Notes under the pieces: generated by a model
Databases searched by the model: none
What the model saw: only the letters and a program-made list of their open reading frames with translations
What the model was told of the DNA's origin: nothing
Translations under genes and position numbers: made by a program
NCBI GenBank assembly: GCA_025765595.1
Contig: JAIVFH010000364.1
Location: 1-24,335, forward strand
Direction: 5' to 3'
DNA length: 24,335 bases
Origin: Obelidium mucronatum
Taxonomy: Eukaryota > Chytridiomycota > Chytridiomycetes > Chytridiales > Chytriomycetaceae
In this document: positions 1-10,239 of the stretch, piece by piece
How the letters are laid out: the number at the start of each line of letters is the position of its first letter
Numbering within the stretch: position 1 is the first letter of the stretch

Positions 1-815
1 GAAGCTGGTACAATACATCAGGGAACTTATGAAAGTTGATGAACTGAGTTATATTGCACAGTGGGAATTCGTATCAATAGCTCAAAGCCAAATATTTACT
101 TCAAAGTCAAGAAAGGAGGCGGTATCTCATTTAATGCCACTTGCAAGCTTACTTACTTGAATGAAAAGTTGGTTCAACAGGTAGGCGGCATTTTCTGCGA
201 TTGATCTTGCTAAGCCTGTGACTGCAGATTCTTCAAACCTATAAAATCCACAACGCAGAAGTCTTGATTCGAGAAGACCACACAGTAGATGACTTCCTCG
301 ATGTTGTCCTCGGAAACAGAAAGTACATTCGTTGTGTGTACTGCTACAACAAAATCGATCAAATTTCATTGGAGGAAGTTGATAAGCTATCCAGAGAGGT
401 TTGATTTATTGGCTCTGTAAAAGGTTTCCTAACAAAACAGTGTAAAAATAGCCATACACCGTTGCAATTTCTTGTGAATCTGATTTGAACATGGATTACA
501 TCATTGAATTCCTGTGGAAGAATTTGGACTTGATTCGAGTGTACACAAAGAGACGTGGTGAATACCCTGATTTCGAAGGCGGTTTGATTGTCAAGAGTGG
601 TACATCTGTTTTGGATGTTTGCAGGAACATCCACAAGAGTTTGGTTGAAGAATTTAGTGTAAGTGTTTACATCTTGCTGTACAATTCCATTTATCAAGGC
701 TTGCAAATAGTATGCGTTGTTGTGGGGAACATCGACAAAGCACAGTCCTCAAAGAGTTGGCTTGAACCACATTGTCGATGACGAGGATGTGATTCAGATT
801 GTCAAGAAAAGATGA
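1..815 (+). CDS. DRG2: DRG2/Rbg2-type GTP-binding protein, C-terminal part
   Basis: This is the C-terminal ~202 residues of a developmentally regulated GTP-binding protein of the DRG2/Rbg2 branch, a ribosome-associated GTPase thought to help translating ribosomes. Exons read as 1-7, 62-180, 228-398, 452-658 and 711-815, in frame throughout. The text includes [20 protein letters not shown], the G4 guanine-specificity motif in YNKIDQIS, then a TGS domain running from [13 protein letters not shown] to the end at [10 protein letters not shown]. Branch-site-like CCTAAC precedes the third acceptor. The N-terminal half, with the P-loop and switch regions, lies outside the window. The spacing and GGGISFN text favour DRG2 over DRG1. 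A possible AATAAA signal lies at 826-831, only 11 nt past the stop. The next gene converges on it, with 185 bp between stop codons. Confidence 0.93.
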
Positions 816-1000
816 AACTTATTTGAATAAAAGTCTCCCAATGCGAAACCACTTCTTGCTAACTAAGCTCATTGCTGAAGGATTGACTTCAAAGGATTGA
901 AGTTTTATGGCTGACTGGAATACTCACTTTTGGTTTCTGTTAAAGTATGGAGAATCTCGCATGTGCAAAATAATAATCAAACGAAAATAATATTTAATGG

Positions 1001-2076
1001 CTATTGTGCAAATTCCAGTTTATCAAGCACTCCAGTAATTATCTCAAAATCATGTTGTCCAATCACACCATCATGAAACAAGACAGCAGGCGATGGACTC
1101 ACTGCAACCCCACAGACGCTAGATGGAATATCTTGAGCCGTAAACCGAGTTCCATTTGTACTCAATGCAGGATACACGGCATTGAAAGGGAAGAATCCAA
1201 CAGCATTTGTCCGTTGAACTCGGCCAAATCCCCAACCGTCCTCATAAACGTTGCTAAAACAAAGATTAGAAACCAAAAAACAATAGTGGTCTTAAATTGG
1301 TGAATGCTCACTTGGTATCAATCAAATCCCCCACAACGATTGAAACTTCGTCAGCCTTTCCTGGAGTTTGCTCATAATCAAACATGACAACAAATGTTCC
1401 CAGAATCGGCTTCACGGCATTCGCCGGTACTGCTGTTGCAGTCACTGCACTGGAAATAGCAGTGGTAGGTACAGCGGCAGGTACATTGACGGATGATAAA
1501 GACTGAAGCGGTTGCCTGTCAGCAGCAGCCTCCCCATGTGCCGACTCCACAGCTGTCAGTTCCCTCAAGTCAGCAGCAGCCTCCCCATGTGCCGACTCCA
1601 CAGCTGTCAGTTCCCTCAACATCCCTGTAACACCATCTCCAACACTTATGTTTCTCCCAGCTACGCCAACCCCTTTCTTATCATCTTCACCACCCTCCGC
1701 CAAAGCCAAAGCCAAACTCGACATTCTCCTCACATCACCGCCGCCACCACCAGGACTCGATACCTGCTGCGGTTGTTGTTGAACCTGCGCCACAGCAGCA
1801 GCAGCTCTCAACATATCCGTCACCCCCATCCCCTACACTCCCCAACAATCCGGTCACTCCTACGGCCGTAGCCACAACAGGACCACCAGAGGCCCCTCCC
1901 CCCTTCTTATCAACTCCAGAAGTTCCTACAGGGATCCTTCCCAATGGCCCCACCGCCTCGGCTACAGCCGCTGCCAGATTCGAAACAGGTCTTTGCCGCC
2001 CACCACTCAACCCTGCCGCCAACAAAACCGATGAGTCTACATTCTGCTGCGCACCAGTTTTCCCTATCTGGCGACT

Positions 2077-2107
<31 letters not shown>

Positions 2108-4126
2108 GGTCGCGATGAATACAAAAACCCACCCGGTTGAACCGGCGATGCAAGCGCAGAGTTCGCCGCCATCCCCAACGTGGCCGGTGTATTCGGTTTC
2201 GTTATAATCAATGGGTTATATTGCGACTGATGTTGATTCACAAGGCACGCGTCAACCGGCACAGCGTCCATGAAAATTGACTCTTCCGTGTCGTCTCCTG
2301 CCTGGGTATCCGTTGTCCTAGATGTGTTTGCGAATAATGGGGCTGATGCCGCTGTTGTAGATACAGGCGCGTTGTAGTAAGGCGTTGATTGCTGCTGCTG
2401 TTGCTGGTGTTGTAGTGACATGTATTCAAGTGAAGATATCGTCTTGAAGGCATTTGGCGCTGCCGGACTATGTAATAAGGGACTCACTGCTAGCGGCGAT
2501 GAGACAGTTAAACCGGTTTGGAGTGATCGGGATGGAATAGTGGTCGCAGTTGTTGACGACGATACCGTCGCAGCAGCAGACGTCTCAATCGCCAACCCAG
2601 CATGATAGATTTCCTCTTTCACAGATTCTTGCTTTGTAAATCCAATAACAGGGTTCTGCTCATGTGGATGTTGTTGCTGCGTCTGATTTTGGTTTTGTTG
2701 TTGTTGGATATCGGCATCATCAAGAGACAATTGCAGATCCATTGAATTTGATGAACCCGGTGTGAGATGATGAATATCATCATCTAAGGAAGTAGACACC
2801 GCTGCTACTCCTGTTGATGATGTAGCTCCATTTAGCTCTGTTGAGCCGCTCAAGGAAAAGTTCAAGTCCGTGGGGATAAAGTTGCGCCACTGCGCACTCT
2901 GTGATTCATAGTCGCTCATGATTTGAGATATTATATGCGCATTTTTAAAGGCGGGAAGATCTTTTTTTTTTGGAGAAGCAGGGGGGGAACAGTTAATTTA
3001 TCTTTTTTTTTAACATATTTTTTTTAATGAAGAATTATGAAAAAGTCTCTCACCATAACCAGGTGCAAGCTTTCCTTGAGGAATTTGATCCGATATGTGA
3101 TTACCAAAGTTGGCCAATACAATCATCTAAATACAATATGAATAAAACAAAGTTAAAAAACTAAACTAAACTAAATCCATCCAACAAAAACACAAAAAAA
3201 AAACCTTTGCTGAAAACTCAATAACAGCATTCCACTTTTTCTTGACAGCCTTCTTAAACGCCTCTCTTTTGAACCCTTCGAAATCAGCTTGAGCCACCAT
3301 CACTTCGCGATCCAAGGCTCCCAAATCAATGCGAATCAAATCAGTGCCGTCTCGCTGCTGGGTAGTACCAGAGACTGCAGCTCCAGATCCGCTGCTGCTT
3401 TTTTTAATCGCGGAATCTAGTTTGGCTTGGAGATCGCGTTGTTTCTTTTTCGTGACTGATAGCGACTCTTCGCGTGCCTTTATTTCTTTGAGGATGGCTC
3501 GAGAATTCTCTAGTTCAGCTATTGTTTTTTTTTTGTTTTGAAACCAGAAAGATTTTGTATCAGTTTCCGTCCTGGGTTGTGAAAGAGATGAAAGAAGATT
3601 GAGAACCTCCGAACCTGCCAGCGATAAATGAAGCTCTTCCATCTTCCCAGATAAAGCAGCTAAATTACAGGATATCGTCTGTTTTCCGCAGAAAAAAAAT
3701 AAAAAAAAAAAAAAAAAAAAAGGAAGGAATAATTAAAAAAAAAACTTCAGTTATAATATACGAAAAAAAAAAAAAAAAGATAAAACCTTAATATCTTCAG
3801 CTTCCGGTTTTCCCCACACTGTTAACCCCTTAGCCACTTCAAAGTGAGAGGGAAGCGTTAAAAAAGACACCCAAAATAACATCCGCCTTGTCCCCGCCCT
3901 CCCTACCTTGCGAATGCGCTTTTCCAAGAGCTTTCACGTTCTTGACTAGATCCTTTTCATCGCTTATCCAAGACTGGACTGGTTCCCGAAAAAAAAACAT
4001 AACAGGAAAAAAAGGGTGAGGTTATTCAACATCCTGAAGTTCCTGAACAAAACAAAAAGGAGGTCTTCTCTTTTTGGCCTTACTTGGAAGAACTTCGGTT
4101 AGACGGAGCAGCTGCTTTGGGAACAT
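1001..4126 (-). CDS. BAR-SH3 membrane-remodelling protein
   Basis: Predicted exons are 4126-4084, 3978-3907, 3836-3787, 3678-3205, 3126-3054, 2960-1837, 1784-1312 and 1253-1001, giving about 853 aa in frame. Residues ~15-225 form a coiled, charged BAR-like domain (AHSQVAKGLTVWGKPEAEDI, LKEIKAREESLSVTKKKQRD, IPQGKLAPGY) that most resembles Pil1/Lsp1-type or other fungal BAR domains, so it should bind curved plasma membrane. A long Gln/Ser/Thr/Pro-rich linker follows, then an SH3 domain near residue 750 (FDYEQTP, DGWGFGRVQRT, GFFPFNAV) and a ~40 aa tail. The exon starting at 2960 joins the halves (GY|DLPAFKNAHIISQI), so the ATG at 2919 is probably internal. A further in-frame intron 3519-3614 is likely, giving ~821 aa and a continuous heptad-like helix. 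The 52-nt intron 1785-1836 could instead be a frameshift. The exact BAR subtype is unsure. Confidence 0.8.
1518..1619 (-). repeat. Exact 51-bp tandem duplication in the BAR-SH3 linker
   Basis: Two adjacent 51-bp copies (1518-1568 and 1569-1619) look identical base for base and encode LRELTAVESAHGEAAAD twice in the linker before the SH3 domain. The unit is a whole number of codons, so the frame is kept. Identity at silent sites points to a very recent duplication. Confidence 0.9.
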
Positions 4127-4468
4127 TGAGGAAAGATCAAATCCCAAGATTTTTTCGAATAGTTTGTTATTAAATAAAACATTTAAATATTGAAATAATA
4201 AAATATTATTAACTGTACTTTTAATTTATTCTAATAATGTTGAGAAGAAAAAGGAGGGTGAGGGAGAGATTAATCTTGGGGAGCTCTATACGTAAGGCAA
4301 AAAGAGAACCAGCAGGGGGGGTAGTGTGTACACATTAAAAACTTATGGTGGAGTGAAAGGGGGAAAAAGAACAATTAAAAAATAGAATAATAAAGGGCTT
4401 AGTCCAAACTGAAAAACATGGGCAAGAACCAAAAAAAAGAAAAAAATTAATAAATCAAAAAATTAAAA
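4127..4468. other. Intergenic spacer between LRR gene A and the BAR-SH3 gene
   Basis: This spacer of about 340 bp lies between two genes transcribed in the same (minus) direction. It should hold the 3' end of gene A and the promoter of the BAR-SH3 gene. It is AT-rich, with A/T runs and a G-run near 4315-4321. I see no open frame, hairpin terminator or RNA gene in it. Confidence 0.6.
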
Positions 4469-6984
4469 TCAACGACGGTGTCCATCATGATCCTTATCCC
4501 AAGCCGGGTACTTTCCCTTATACGGTTTCTTCACCTTAGGTTTAGGACTTGGATGCACCGACGCATACGTGTAGTACGCGTTTTCCGGGTGATGCTGGAT
4601 ACAGTACTTTACTTCATCCACGTACTTCAAAAACTCTTGGTACAAGTATTCGTGGATTACTGGGTTCGTTGATAATCCTGCAACTGCTTTTTTGATGGAC
4701 GCTTGGCCCGCGGCGCGGCTCCATGCTAACCAGGCTCCATCGTATTTGGGGTCAATGAATCTCTTGTCGCGGGAGAGGTCGAAGCAGTCGACTTGGGGGA
4801 TGAAGCCGTTCGGTGCGTCTACGTAGACACTGGGGATGTGGGTTGGTTGAGTGTATTTATGTATTGTTTTTTTTTAATGGGGTGTTTTGTATTAGTAATG
4901 TGGCTTCTTCCGGTGAAATACTTACACGACTCCTCCGTTTTTCTTGATGATGTCGAGAAGTTCTGCGGGAATGGTACCAGTGAGTTTATTTCCAGAAATG
5001 AGCCTGTTATCAATTAAAAAATTAGGAATCGCATCAATTCAACCTTTCCAAAAAAAAAAAAAAGTAATTGAAGAAAAAAAAGACTTACAAGTATTTCAAT
5101 TTGGTCAACTTTGCCAAATCTGCCGGAAGTGGTCCGGTAAAGTTGTTTCCACTCAAGTCCCTAGAGAAAACAACCAAAGGTCAGTGTGAAAGTCCATCAA
5201 ATATAAACAGTAGAAAGAAAGAAAAGAAGAAGAAGTATTTACAGTTGCTCCAGGTTTGGGAAGTTGTTGCCGATTCCAGGTGGAACTTGACCTCCCAAAC
5301 CCAAGTTTGTCAATGCCCTTTTTTTGTGAAATGTTGTTAGTTGGGATGACGGAACACTGAAAGGCATCAAAGTAAATAATAACGTACAATCCGACAATAA
5401 TGCTATGAAAAAAGAAAGGAATAGGGGTTAGTTATAGTGTTTTTTTTGTTGGATGCAATATAAACAACACATACTATCGATCTCCCAAGGCGTCACGTCT
5501 TTGAACACCAACCAATTTGTCACTTCGTTTTTCAAACAAGAGGCCAGCCGCTGCTGATGATGTTGACTGAGCAGCCGATGAAGTTGCAGAGCTGGATGCA
5601 ATGGTAGTTGTTGTAATTGCTGATCCCAAGGATGTTGACGGAGCAGCCGATGAAGTCGCAGAGCTGGATGCAATGGTAGTTGTTGCAATTACTGGTCCCA
5701 AGTTGTACTGGACATAAGTGTTGTTTTTCACACTGCTGCAATCTTGCATGAAAGCGTTTATGGCTTTAGTGTATGCGCCAAAGACTACTTTCAACTTGAG
5801 GCAGTCTCCATTGATGAGGTTGACGCTATAGTTTTATTTTAAATGTAAGTATGTATCACGTGTGAGGGAGTGGAGTGTTGTTCACGCCTTAAGCATAGAT
5901 ACAGAGAGAGAGAGGGGGATAAAGGATTCACGCCTTCGGCATAAAGAATTCACGCCTTCGGCGTAGATTAATAACCCCAACGGCGTAGAGTACTCACATT
6001 GCACCACCTTGTTGTTGAACAACAACAAGAACGGCATCATAATTAGGACCCGAGATAGTATTTCCAGACAAATCAAGATTCTTCAAGGCAACTAAATTCT
6101 TTAAACTCTCTGGAAGATCACCAGTAAATTTGTTTCCACTCAAGTCCCTGTTGTGTGTATGGTTCAGAAGAAGGAAAAAAATAATAATAATCGAAAACTG
6201 CATGAAAAACCCCGAAAGACATACAAAGTAACGAGACCAGTCAGTGCACCGACGCCAGCGGGAATAGAGCCCGTCAGATTCAGACCCTTGACGGAACTTG
6301 AAAAATAAAAAAAGTTTTAAGTCACCATCTGATCATGGGACAACCAAAAAGACTTACAGGCCAATCAAGCGGCTGTGCAAAAAAAGAAAGAGTTGATTAA
6401 TAATCTAAAGCGGAGAGATCGCCGAAGCACGACACGTACACTGTGGAGTCTCTCTTGTGGATGTTGCGCTGCTTGCGCCTGTTGAGGAAGCCAACTTGCT
6501 GACTACGGACGCTTGACGACGACGCCAAAGAATACGCCGCGGACGACGACGAAGCGGCAGTCGCGGCAGACGACGCGGCAGTCGCGGCAGACGACGACGA
6601 GCCCAGAGAACGCGTCGAAGTAGACGCTGACGACGCAGACAGAGAACGCGTCGCCGTCGAAGAAGACGACGCCGCCGGGGCGACTTCCGCCCACTGCAGA
6701 TACTCGCTGCTGACGAGCGGCTTCGTGCAGTCGATGTCCGCAAACGGCACGGCGAAGCCGCGGAACGCGCTGCGCACAGCCACGCAGTCGGCGTTGCTGG
6801 CGATCGCAGTCGTCGCAGTGGCCGACGCGGTGGCCGACGCCGAAAGAGACGCAGATGAGGCCGATGAAGCCGATGAAGAATACGCCGAAGCCGACGCTGA
6901 AGCCGAAGCCGACGCCGACGACGAAGACGCGTCGCCGAGCGCAACGCGCGCCAGGAGACTAAAGAGCAGCGGCGAGATGTGCAT
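4469..6984 (-). CDS. LRR paralogue A: secreted modular LRR protein with DxDxDG C-terminal domain
   Basis: Ten exons (6984-6440, 6372-6358, 6296-6225, 6147-5998, 5825-5475, 5402-5388, 5317-5243, 5160-5089, 5003-4926, 4829-4469) total 1734 nt, 577 aa, in frame. Order: signal peptide (MHISPLLFSLLARVALG); Ala/Ser stalk; two-Cys cap (NADCVAVRSAFRGF, DIDC); second Ser stalk and basic stretch ending HKRD; LRR block 1 (LDLSGNKFTGDLP); second cap (NGDCLKLKVVFGAY, QDCSSVKNNTY); Ser/Ala stalk; KRSDK and QRRD; LRR block 2 (LDLSGNNFTGPLP); C-terminal domain (VDCFDLSRDKRFIDPKY) ending DKDHDGHRR. All introns are phase 2. Two 15-nt exons encode VRLIGL-like and YIIVGL-like first strands. LRRs of this plant type bind ligands outside the cell, so a surface or secreted role is inferred. 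No transmembrane segment or kinase was seen. Exon 1 is much more GC-rich than the rest. Confidence 0.82.
5826..5997 (-). repeat. Intron of gene A carrying a hairpin-repeat cluster
   Basis: This 172-nt intron, the longest in gene A, holds several partial or complete copies of a small palindromic element between about 5882 and 5990. The core is CACGCC-TTC-GGCGTG or a decayed form (CACGCCTTAAGC, CACGCCTTCGGCAT, CACGCCTTCGGCGT, AACGGCGT). Copies are often preceded by ATT/AATT and followed by AGAT or AAAG. The perfect form is an inverted repeat with a 6-bp stem and 3-nt loop. A short GA microsatellite sits at 5902-5914. The same element recurs in an intron of gene B. Confidence 0.85.
6590..6935 (-). 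repeat. Ala/Ser-coding low-complexity stalk of gene A
   Basis: GC-rich simple sequence in exon 1 of gene A, built mainly of GCG/TCG/GCC codons for Ser and Ala, with the first two-Cys cap lying between two stalk segments. Such Ser-rich stretches in fungal surface proteins are usually O-mannosylated spacers. Long open frames on the other strand and in the other frames here are by-products of the composition. Confidence 0.75.
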
Positions 6985-7282
6985 ATTTGATCGTTCGCTG
7001 CTGGTGGTGGGTGTGCGTGTGGGGGGTTTTTTTGTTTTTGTTTGTTTGACAATCCCACTCGGAAAATTGTTGAAAATTAAAAAAAATTCGGTTAATCTGG
7101 GCCCTTGGACAGAAAATCTCTCTTTTTCTTCTTTATTCATTAATCATGAGTGAGTGCGTGTGTGAGTGAGTAATAATGTGTGGAATAGAACAAGTCAATT
7201 CAAAAAAAAGGAAAGAATGAAGGAAATAATAGCTGCATGGCAATAGTATAATAATAATAGCGTGAAAAAAAAATACTCAGAT

Positions 7283-8220
7283 CTATTGACCATCATGATC
7301 AGTATCTCCTTTAATGACTGGTTTGGGAGCCGGGTGAAGTCTCTCATACGTCCAATACTGGTAAATCGGATAGTTTCTTTTACACCATCCAACTTCTCTA
7401 CGGAACGTCTTGAATGCTTCAAACTGATAGGCCGTCACAAATGGATTGCCTGAAACTGGCGCCCAATTCTTTTTAAATGTATCATAGTCCGTCGTGGCCA
7501 ACGCTTTTCCTCCAACCTTCCAAAGTGGATCATACAGACTGTCGATAAATGTTTTTACTCGCGATAGTTGGAAACAGTCGACTTTTGGGATCGGATGGGC
7601 TGCTTCAGGGCATACTTTGTTTGGGTTTTCGTCTACACAAGCTGTACCATATTGACTGTGAATTTTTTTTTAATCTTTTTAGTACCCTTCCACACGCCGA
7701 AGGCGCACGCCGAAGGCGTGACTCTACACGCAGAAGGCGTGAGATTTATCAGCGGAGTTATCTCATACACGCCGAAGGCGTGAGATGAAGGATAACCCAT
7801 CAACGCCTTCGGCGTATCCCCTCCGGCGTATCCCCCCTCTCTTTCTCATTATACTTACATTTGTCCACCGTTACTTTTAATGATGGCTGCCAAGCTGGCC
7901 GGTAAGCTCCCAGTGAGTGGGGTCCCTTCGAATTTGCTATAATTTTTCCAAGTCAACACACACTCTCAAACAAATTTAAGATAGTTACAAGAATGTAAGT
8001 TTAAGCAGCTTTCCATACGCTTCTGGAATAGGCCCGGTAAACTTGTTGTTACTAATATCTCTGTATAAATTCGACACAATGTTGTGTGTTAAAAAAACTT
8101 TTAAACTGATCAAAATTTTTTTGTGTGCTTACAGCGAACTCAAGAAAGACAATAGAGAAACCGCTTCTGGAAGTGATCCACTGATTCCAAGTCCTGAAAT
8201 GTCCCTATATGGATTGGAAC

Positions 8221-8265
<45 letters not shown>

Positions 8266-9868
8266 GTCAAAATTGGGATGCCTGTTGGAGAGGAATATCA
8301 CTCACAAAGAACTGACTCGAAGCCTCAGAGAATTAGCTCCTCGTCTAACGATATCATGCTGACGACGCTTTTTGAAGTAAGCGATTGACACACTACTACT
8401 GCTGCTACTTCTGGACGCACTCGCACTACTGCTACTTATGGACGCACTCGCACTACTGCTAGAAGTCGCAGTCGCAGTCGCAGCAGCAACGCTACTCGTA
8501 GTAGAAACCGCAAAGTTGGTCGTCAAGTTCAAAGCAGGGCCCAACACGTAAAGAACACGCGTGTTATTCCCTGGCGCCGAACAATCTTGATTCAGAACTG
8601 ACGTCACTGAAACATTGCCCGTTGCATTGTATCCATTGAAAACAGTGTTGAGAGTCAGACAATCTGCATTCAAAGCGTTTGATTGGCTGGGGGTGGTTTT
8701 TTTTTTGGTTTGTTTTGAGATGGTTTAAATATAAAATAAATAAATAAATAAATTAAAGATACATACGCCAATGCAACAGCATCAGGTCCAACATTCTTTA
8801 AAAGCGTACTCAAAATGGCAACAGGAACAATCACACCCGAGTTGGCTGCTTGCACACTAGTCAATGTAGCCAAGTTTTGGAGGGATGGAGGAAAGTCTCC
8901 AGACAATTTGTTTCCACTCAAGTCACTAATAACAACAAGACCAAAAAAAAAAATTTTTTTATAATTAAATTAAATTGAAATAACAAATCAACATACATCT
9001 TTGATAATGCAGTCATGGACTGGAAAATGTCCGGAATTGAGCCGTTGAAAAGGTTTCCACTCAAATCGCTGTTTTAAACAGTTCAGAATCAACACAACTT
9101 TAAGAAAAAAATATATATATAAAAAAATACTAACAGAGCCTGCAAGTTCGGAAGACTTCCAAGAGCCGGAGGAATACTTCCAGCAATCTTTAATCCGGAA
9201 AGCGACAGGGACAGTAACACACTTTCCAATAAATCGACGCGTCAACCAAAAAAAAAAAACAAGCCAAAAAAAAATAAAATAAAAAATAAAAAAAATTAAT
9301 AAACTCACTAGCTGCCTGACCCCGCAGCATCCCGTTTCTGGCGATACCTTCTTGCCATCTTGGGTGCCGCCTGCCATCCCCACTGATACCGCGTGTTGTT
9401 TACCACATTCCCACAGTCGATTTGAAGTGTTGGATCAGTGACTGCTTTGAAGGAAGACGTTACGATCACGCATTGTGGGTTTTGAGTTGGCAGGGCTGTC
9501 GTGCTGGCGCTGATGCTGGTCACTGTGGCAGACGTAGCGACGGAAGAAGAAGAAGCTGGGGCAGACGCGGAGGCAAAAGCGGAGGCAGAAGCGGAGACAG
9601 AAGCGGAGGCAGAAGCGGAGACAGAAGCGGAGGCAGAAGCGGAGACAGAAGCGGAGGCAGAAGCGGTGGCAGAAGCGGAGACAGAAGCGGTGGCAGAAGC
9701 GGTGGCAGAAGCCGAGGCAGAAGCGGTGGCAGAAGCCGAGGCAGAAGCGGAGGCAGAAGCGGTGGCAGAAACAGAAGCGGAGACAGCAGCCGAGGCAGAA
9801 GCCGAGACATGGTGGACTGCCGCGGCCACGATGCATATGAAGATGCTAGTGGAAGTATCAAAAATCAT
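7283..9868 (-). CDS. LRR paralogue B: secreted modular LRR protein with DxDxDG C-terminal domain
   Basis: Nine exons (9868-9309, 9221-9135, 9068-8997, 8925-8767, 8686-8306, 8204-8133, 8060-7989, 7936-7859, 7655-7283) total 1854 nt, 617 aa, in frame. Order: signal peptide (MIFDTSTSIFICIVAAAVHH); Ser/Ala stalk of ~80 residues; two-Cys cap (NPQCVIVTSSFKAV, QIDCGNVVNNTRYQWGW); basic stretch ARRYRQKRD; LRR block 1; second cap (NADCLTLNTVFNGY, QDCSAPGNNTRVLYVLGPAL); Ser stalk; FKKRRQHDIVRRG; LRR block 2 (LDISGLGISGSLP, LDISNNKFTGPIP); C-terminal domain (YGTACVDENPNKVCPE, VDCFQLSRVKTFID, GNPFVTAYQFEAF, YWTYERLHPAPKPVIKG) ending DTDHDGQ. Several LRR exons are exactly 72 nt, one repeat each. It is a close relative of C in the C-terminal domain and shares the A/C architecture. 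No catalytic domain was recognised; a cell-surface recognition or adhesion role is inferred. Confidence 0.83.
7656..7858 (-). repeat. Intron of gene B carrying a hairpin-repeat cluster
   Basis: This 203-nt intron is the longest in gene B. Between about 7691 and 7835 it holds at least seven copies, in both orientations, of the palindromic element CACGCCGAAGGCGTG and near variants (GCACGCC, ACACGCAGAAGGCGTG, ACGCCTTCGGCGT, CTCCGGCGTAT). They are spaced irregularly, often followed by AGAT or GACT. Antisense frames here read as HAEGV-type peptides, which I take to be meaningless. Confidence 0.87.
8223..8264. repeat. 42-nt poly-T tract in an intron of gene B
   Basis: A run of 42 T on the + strand, which is poly-A in the transcript of gene B, lies inside its intron 8205-8305. 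It is the longest homopolymer in the window. No transposon end or target duplication is visible beside it. Confidence 0.95.
9560..9815 (-). repeat. Ser/Ala-coding ~12-bp tandem repeat, stalk of gene B
   Basis: Imperfect tandem units built on GCAGAAGCGGAG and GCAGAAGCGGTG (+ strand) encode alternating Ser-Ala with occasional Thr and Val just after the signal peptide. The + strand reads as a shadow frame of Glu/Ala or Gly/Arg/Ser repeats. Such repeats change length easily by slippage. Confidence 0.9.
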
Positions 9869-10239
9869 TCTGCGCGTGTTTTTTTTGTTTTTGTTTTTTT
9901 GTGCGGAATTTTAAATAATCGACTCCTTTTTCTTTTGGTCTTTTGTTTTGATCCATGTTCACAAAATTGTCTCACTTGACAATTCATTTTAATATTAAGA
10001 ATGTGAAGCAACAAAAAAAAAAGAGAACAAAAAAAAAAGAACGGCCATGTTTTTTTTATTATGAAAAGAAAACAAAAAGTATATACTCCAGGACAAAACT
10101 TTCGTTTCAGGAAGAGAGGCAAAAAAAAAAAGAAAGAACTAAAAAATAATACAAATCTAGTCTACTATACTGTGGAAAAAAAAAAGAAGAGAAAAAAAAG
10201 GGCAGGGTGAAAAAAATATCAATTTGTTTCTTTTCCCCT
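9869..10239. other. Intergenic spacer between LRR genes C and B
   Basis: About 370 bp between the stop codon of gene C and the start codon of gene B, both on the minus strand. It is dominated by A-rich and T-rich homopolymers. It should contain the 3' end of C and the promoter of B, but I cannot point to a specific TATA box or poly(A) signal. No coding frame is convincing. Confidence 0.6.

Noticed and set aside
2420..2605. Small plus-strand frames within 1500-2600
   Set aside because: They lie opposite the BAR-SH3 linker exon and match its low-complexity composition.
4031..4042. A 12-nt microexon in the BAR-SH3 gene (GAACTTCAGGAT)
   Set aside because: It would keep the frame, but a single 105-nt intron (3979-4083) explains the join more simply; left as an alternative.
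6725..7153. Plus-strand acidic Asp/Glu/Ala frame
   Set aside because: Antisense of the Ala/Ser stalk of gene A.
7549..7788. Plus-strand frames containing repeated HAEGV peptides
   Set aside because: They arise from translating the hairpin repeat in the intron of gene B; no independent coding signal.
5882..7840. Possible CRISPR-like array
   Set aside because: Repeats are 12-15 bp palindromes with irregular spacing in two separate introns of eukaryotic genes; no array structure or cas genes.
8223..8264. Poly-T as the tail of a retroposed element
   Set aside because: No element body, target-site duplication or reverse-transcriptase remnant is visible beside it.
9422..9979. Plus-strand Gly/Arg/Ser and Glu/Ala repeat proteins
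   Set aside because: Antisense of the Ser/Ala stalk of gene B, with no start context, splice logic or domains.
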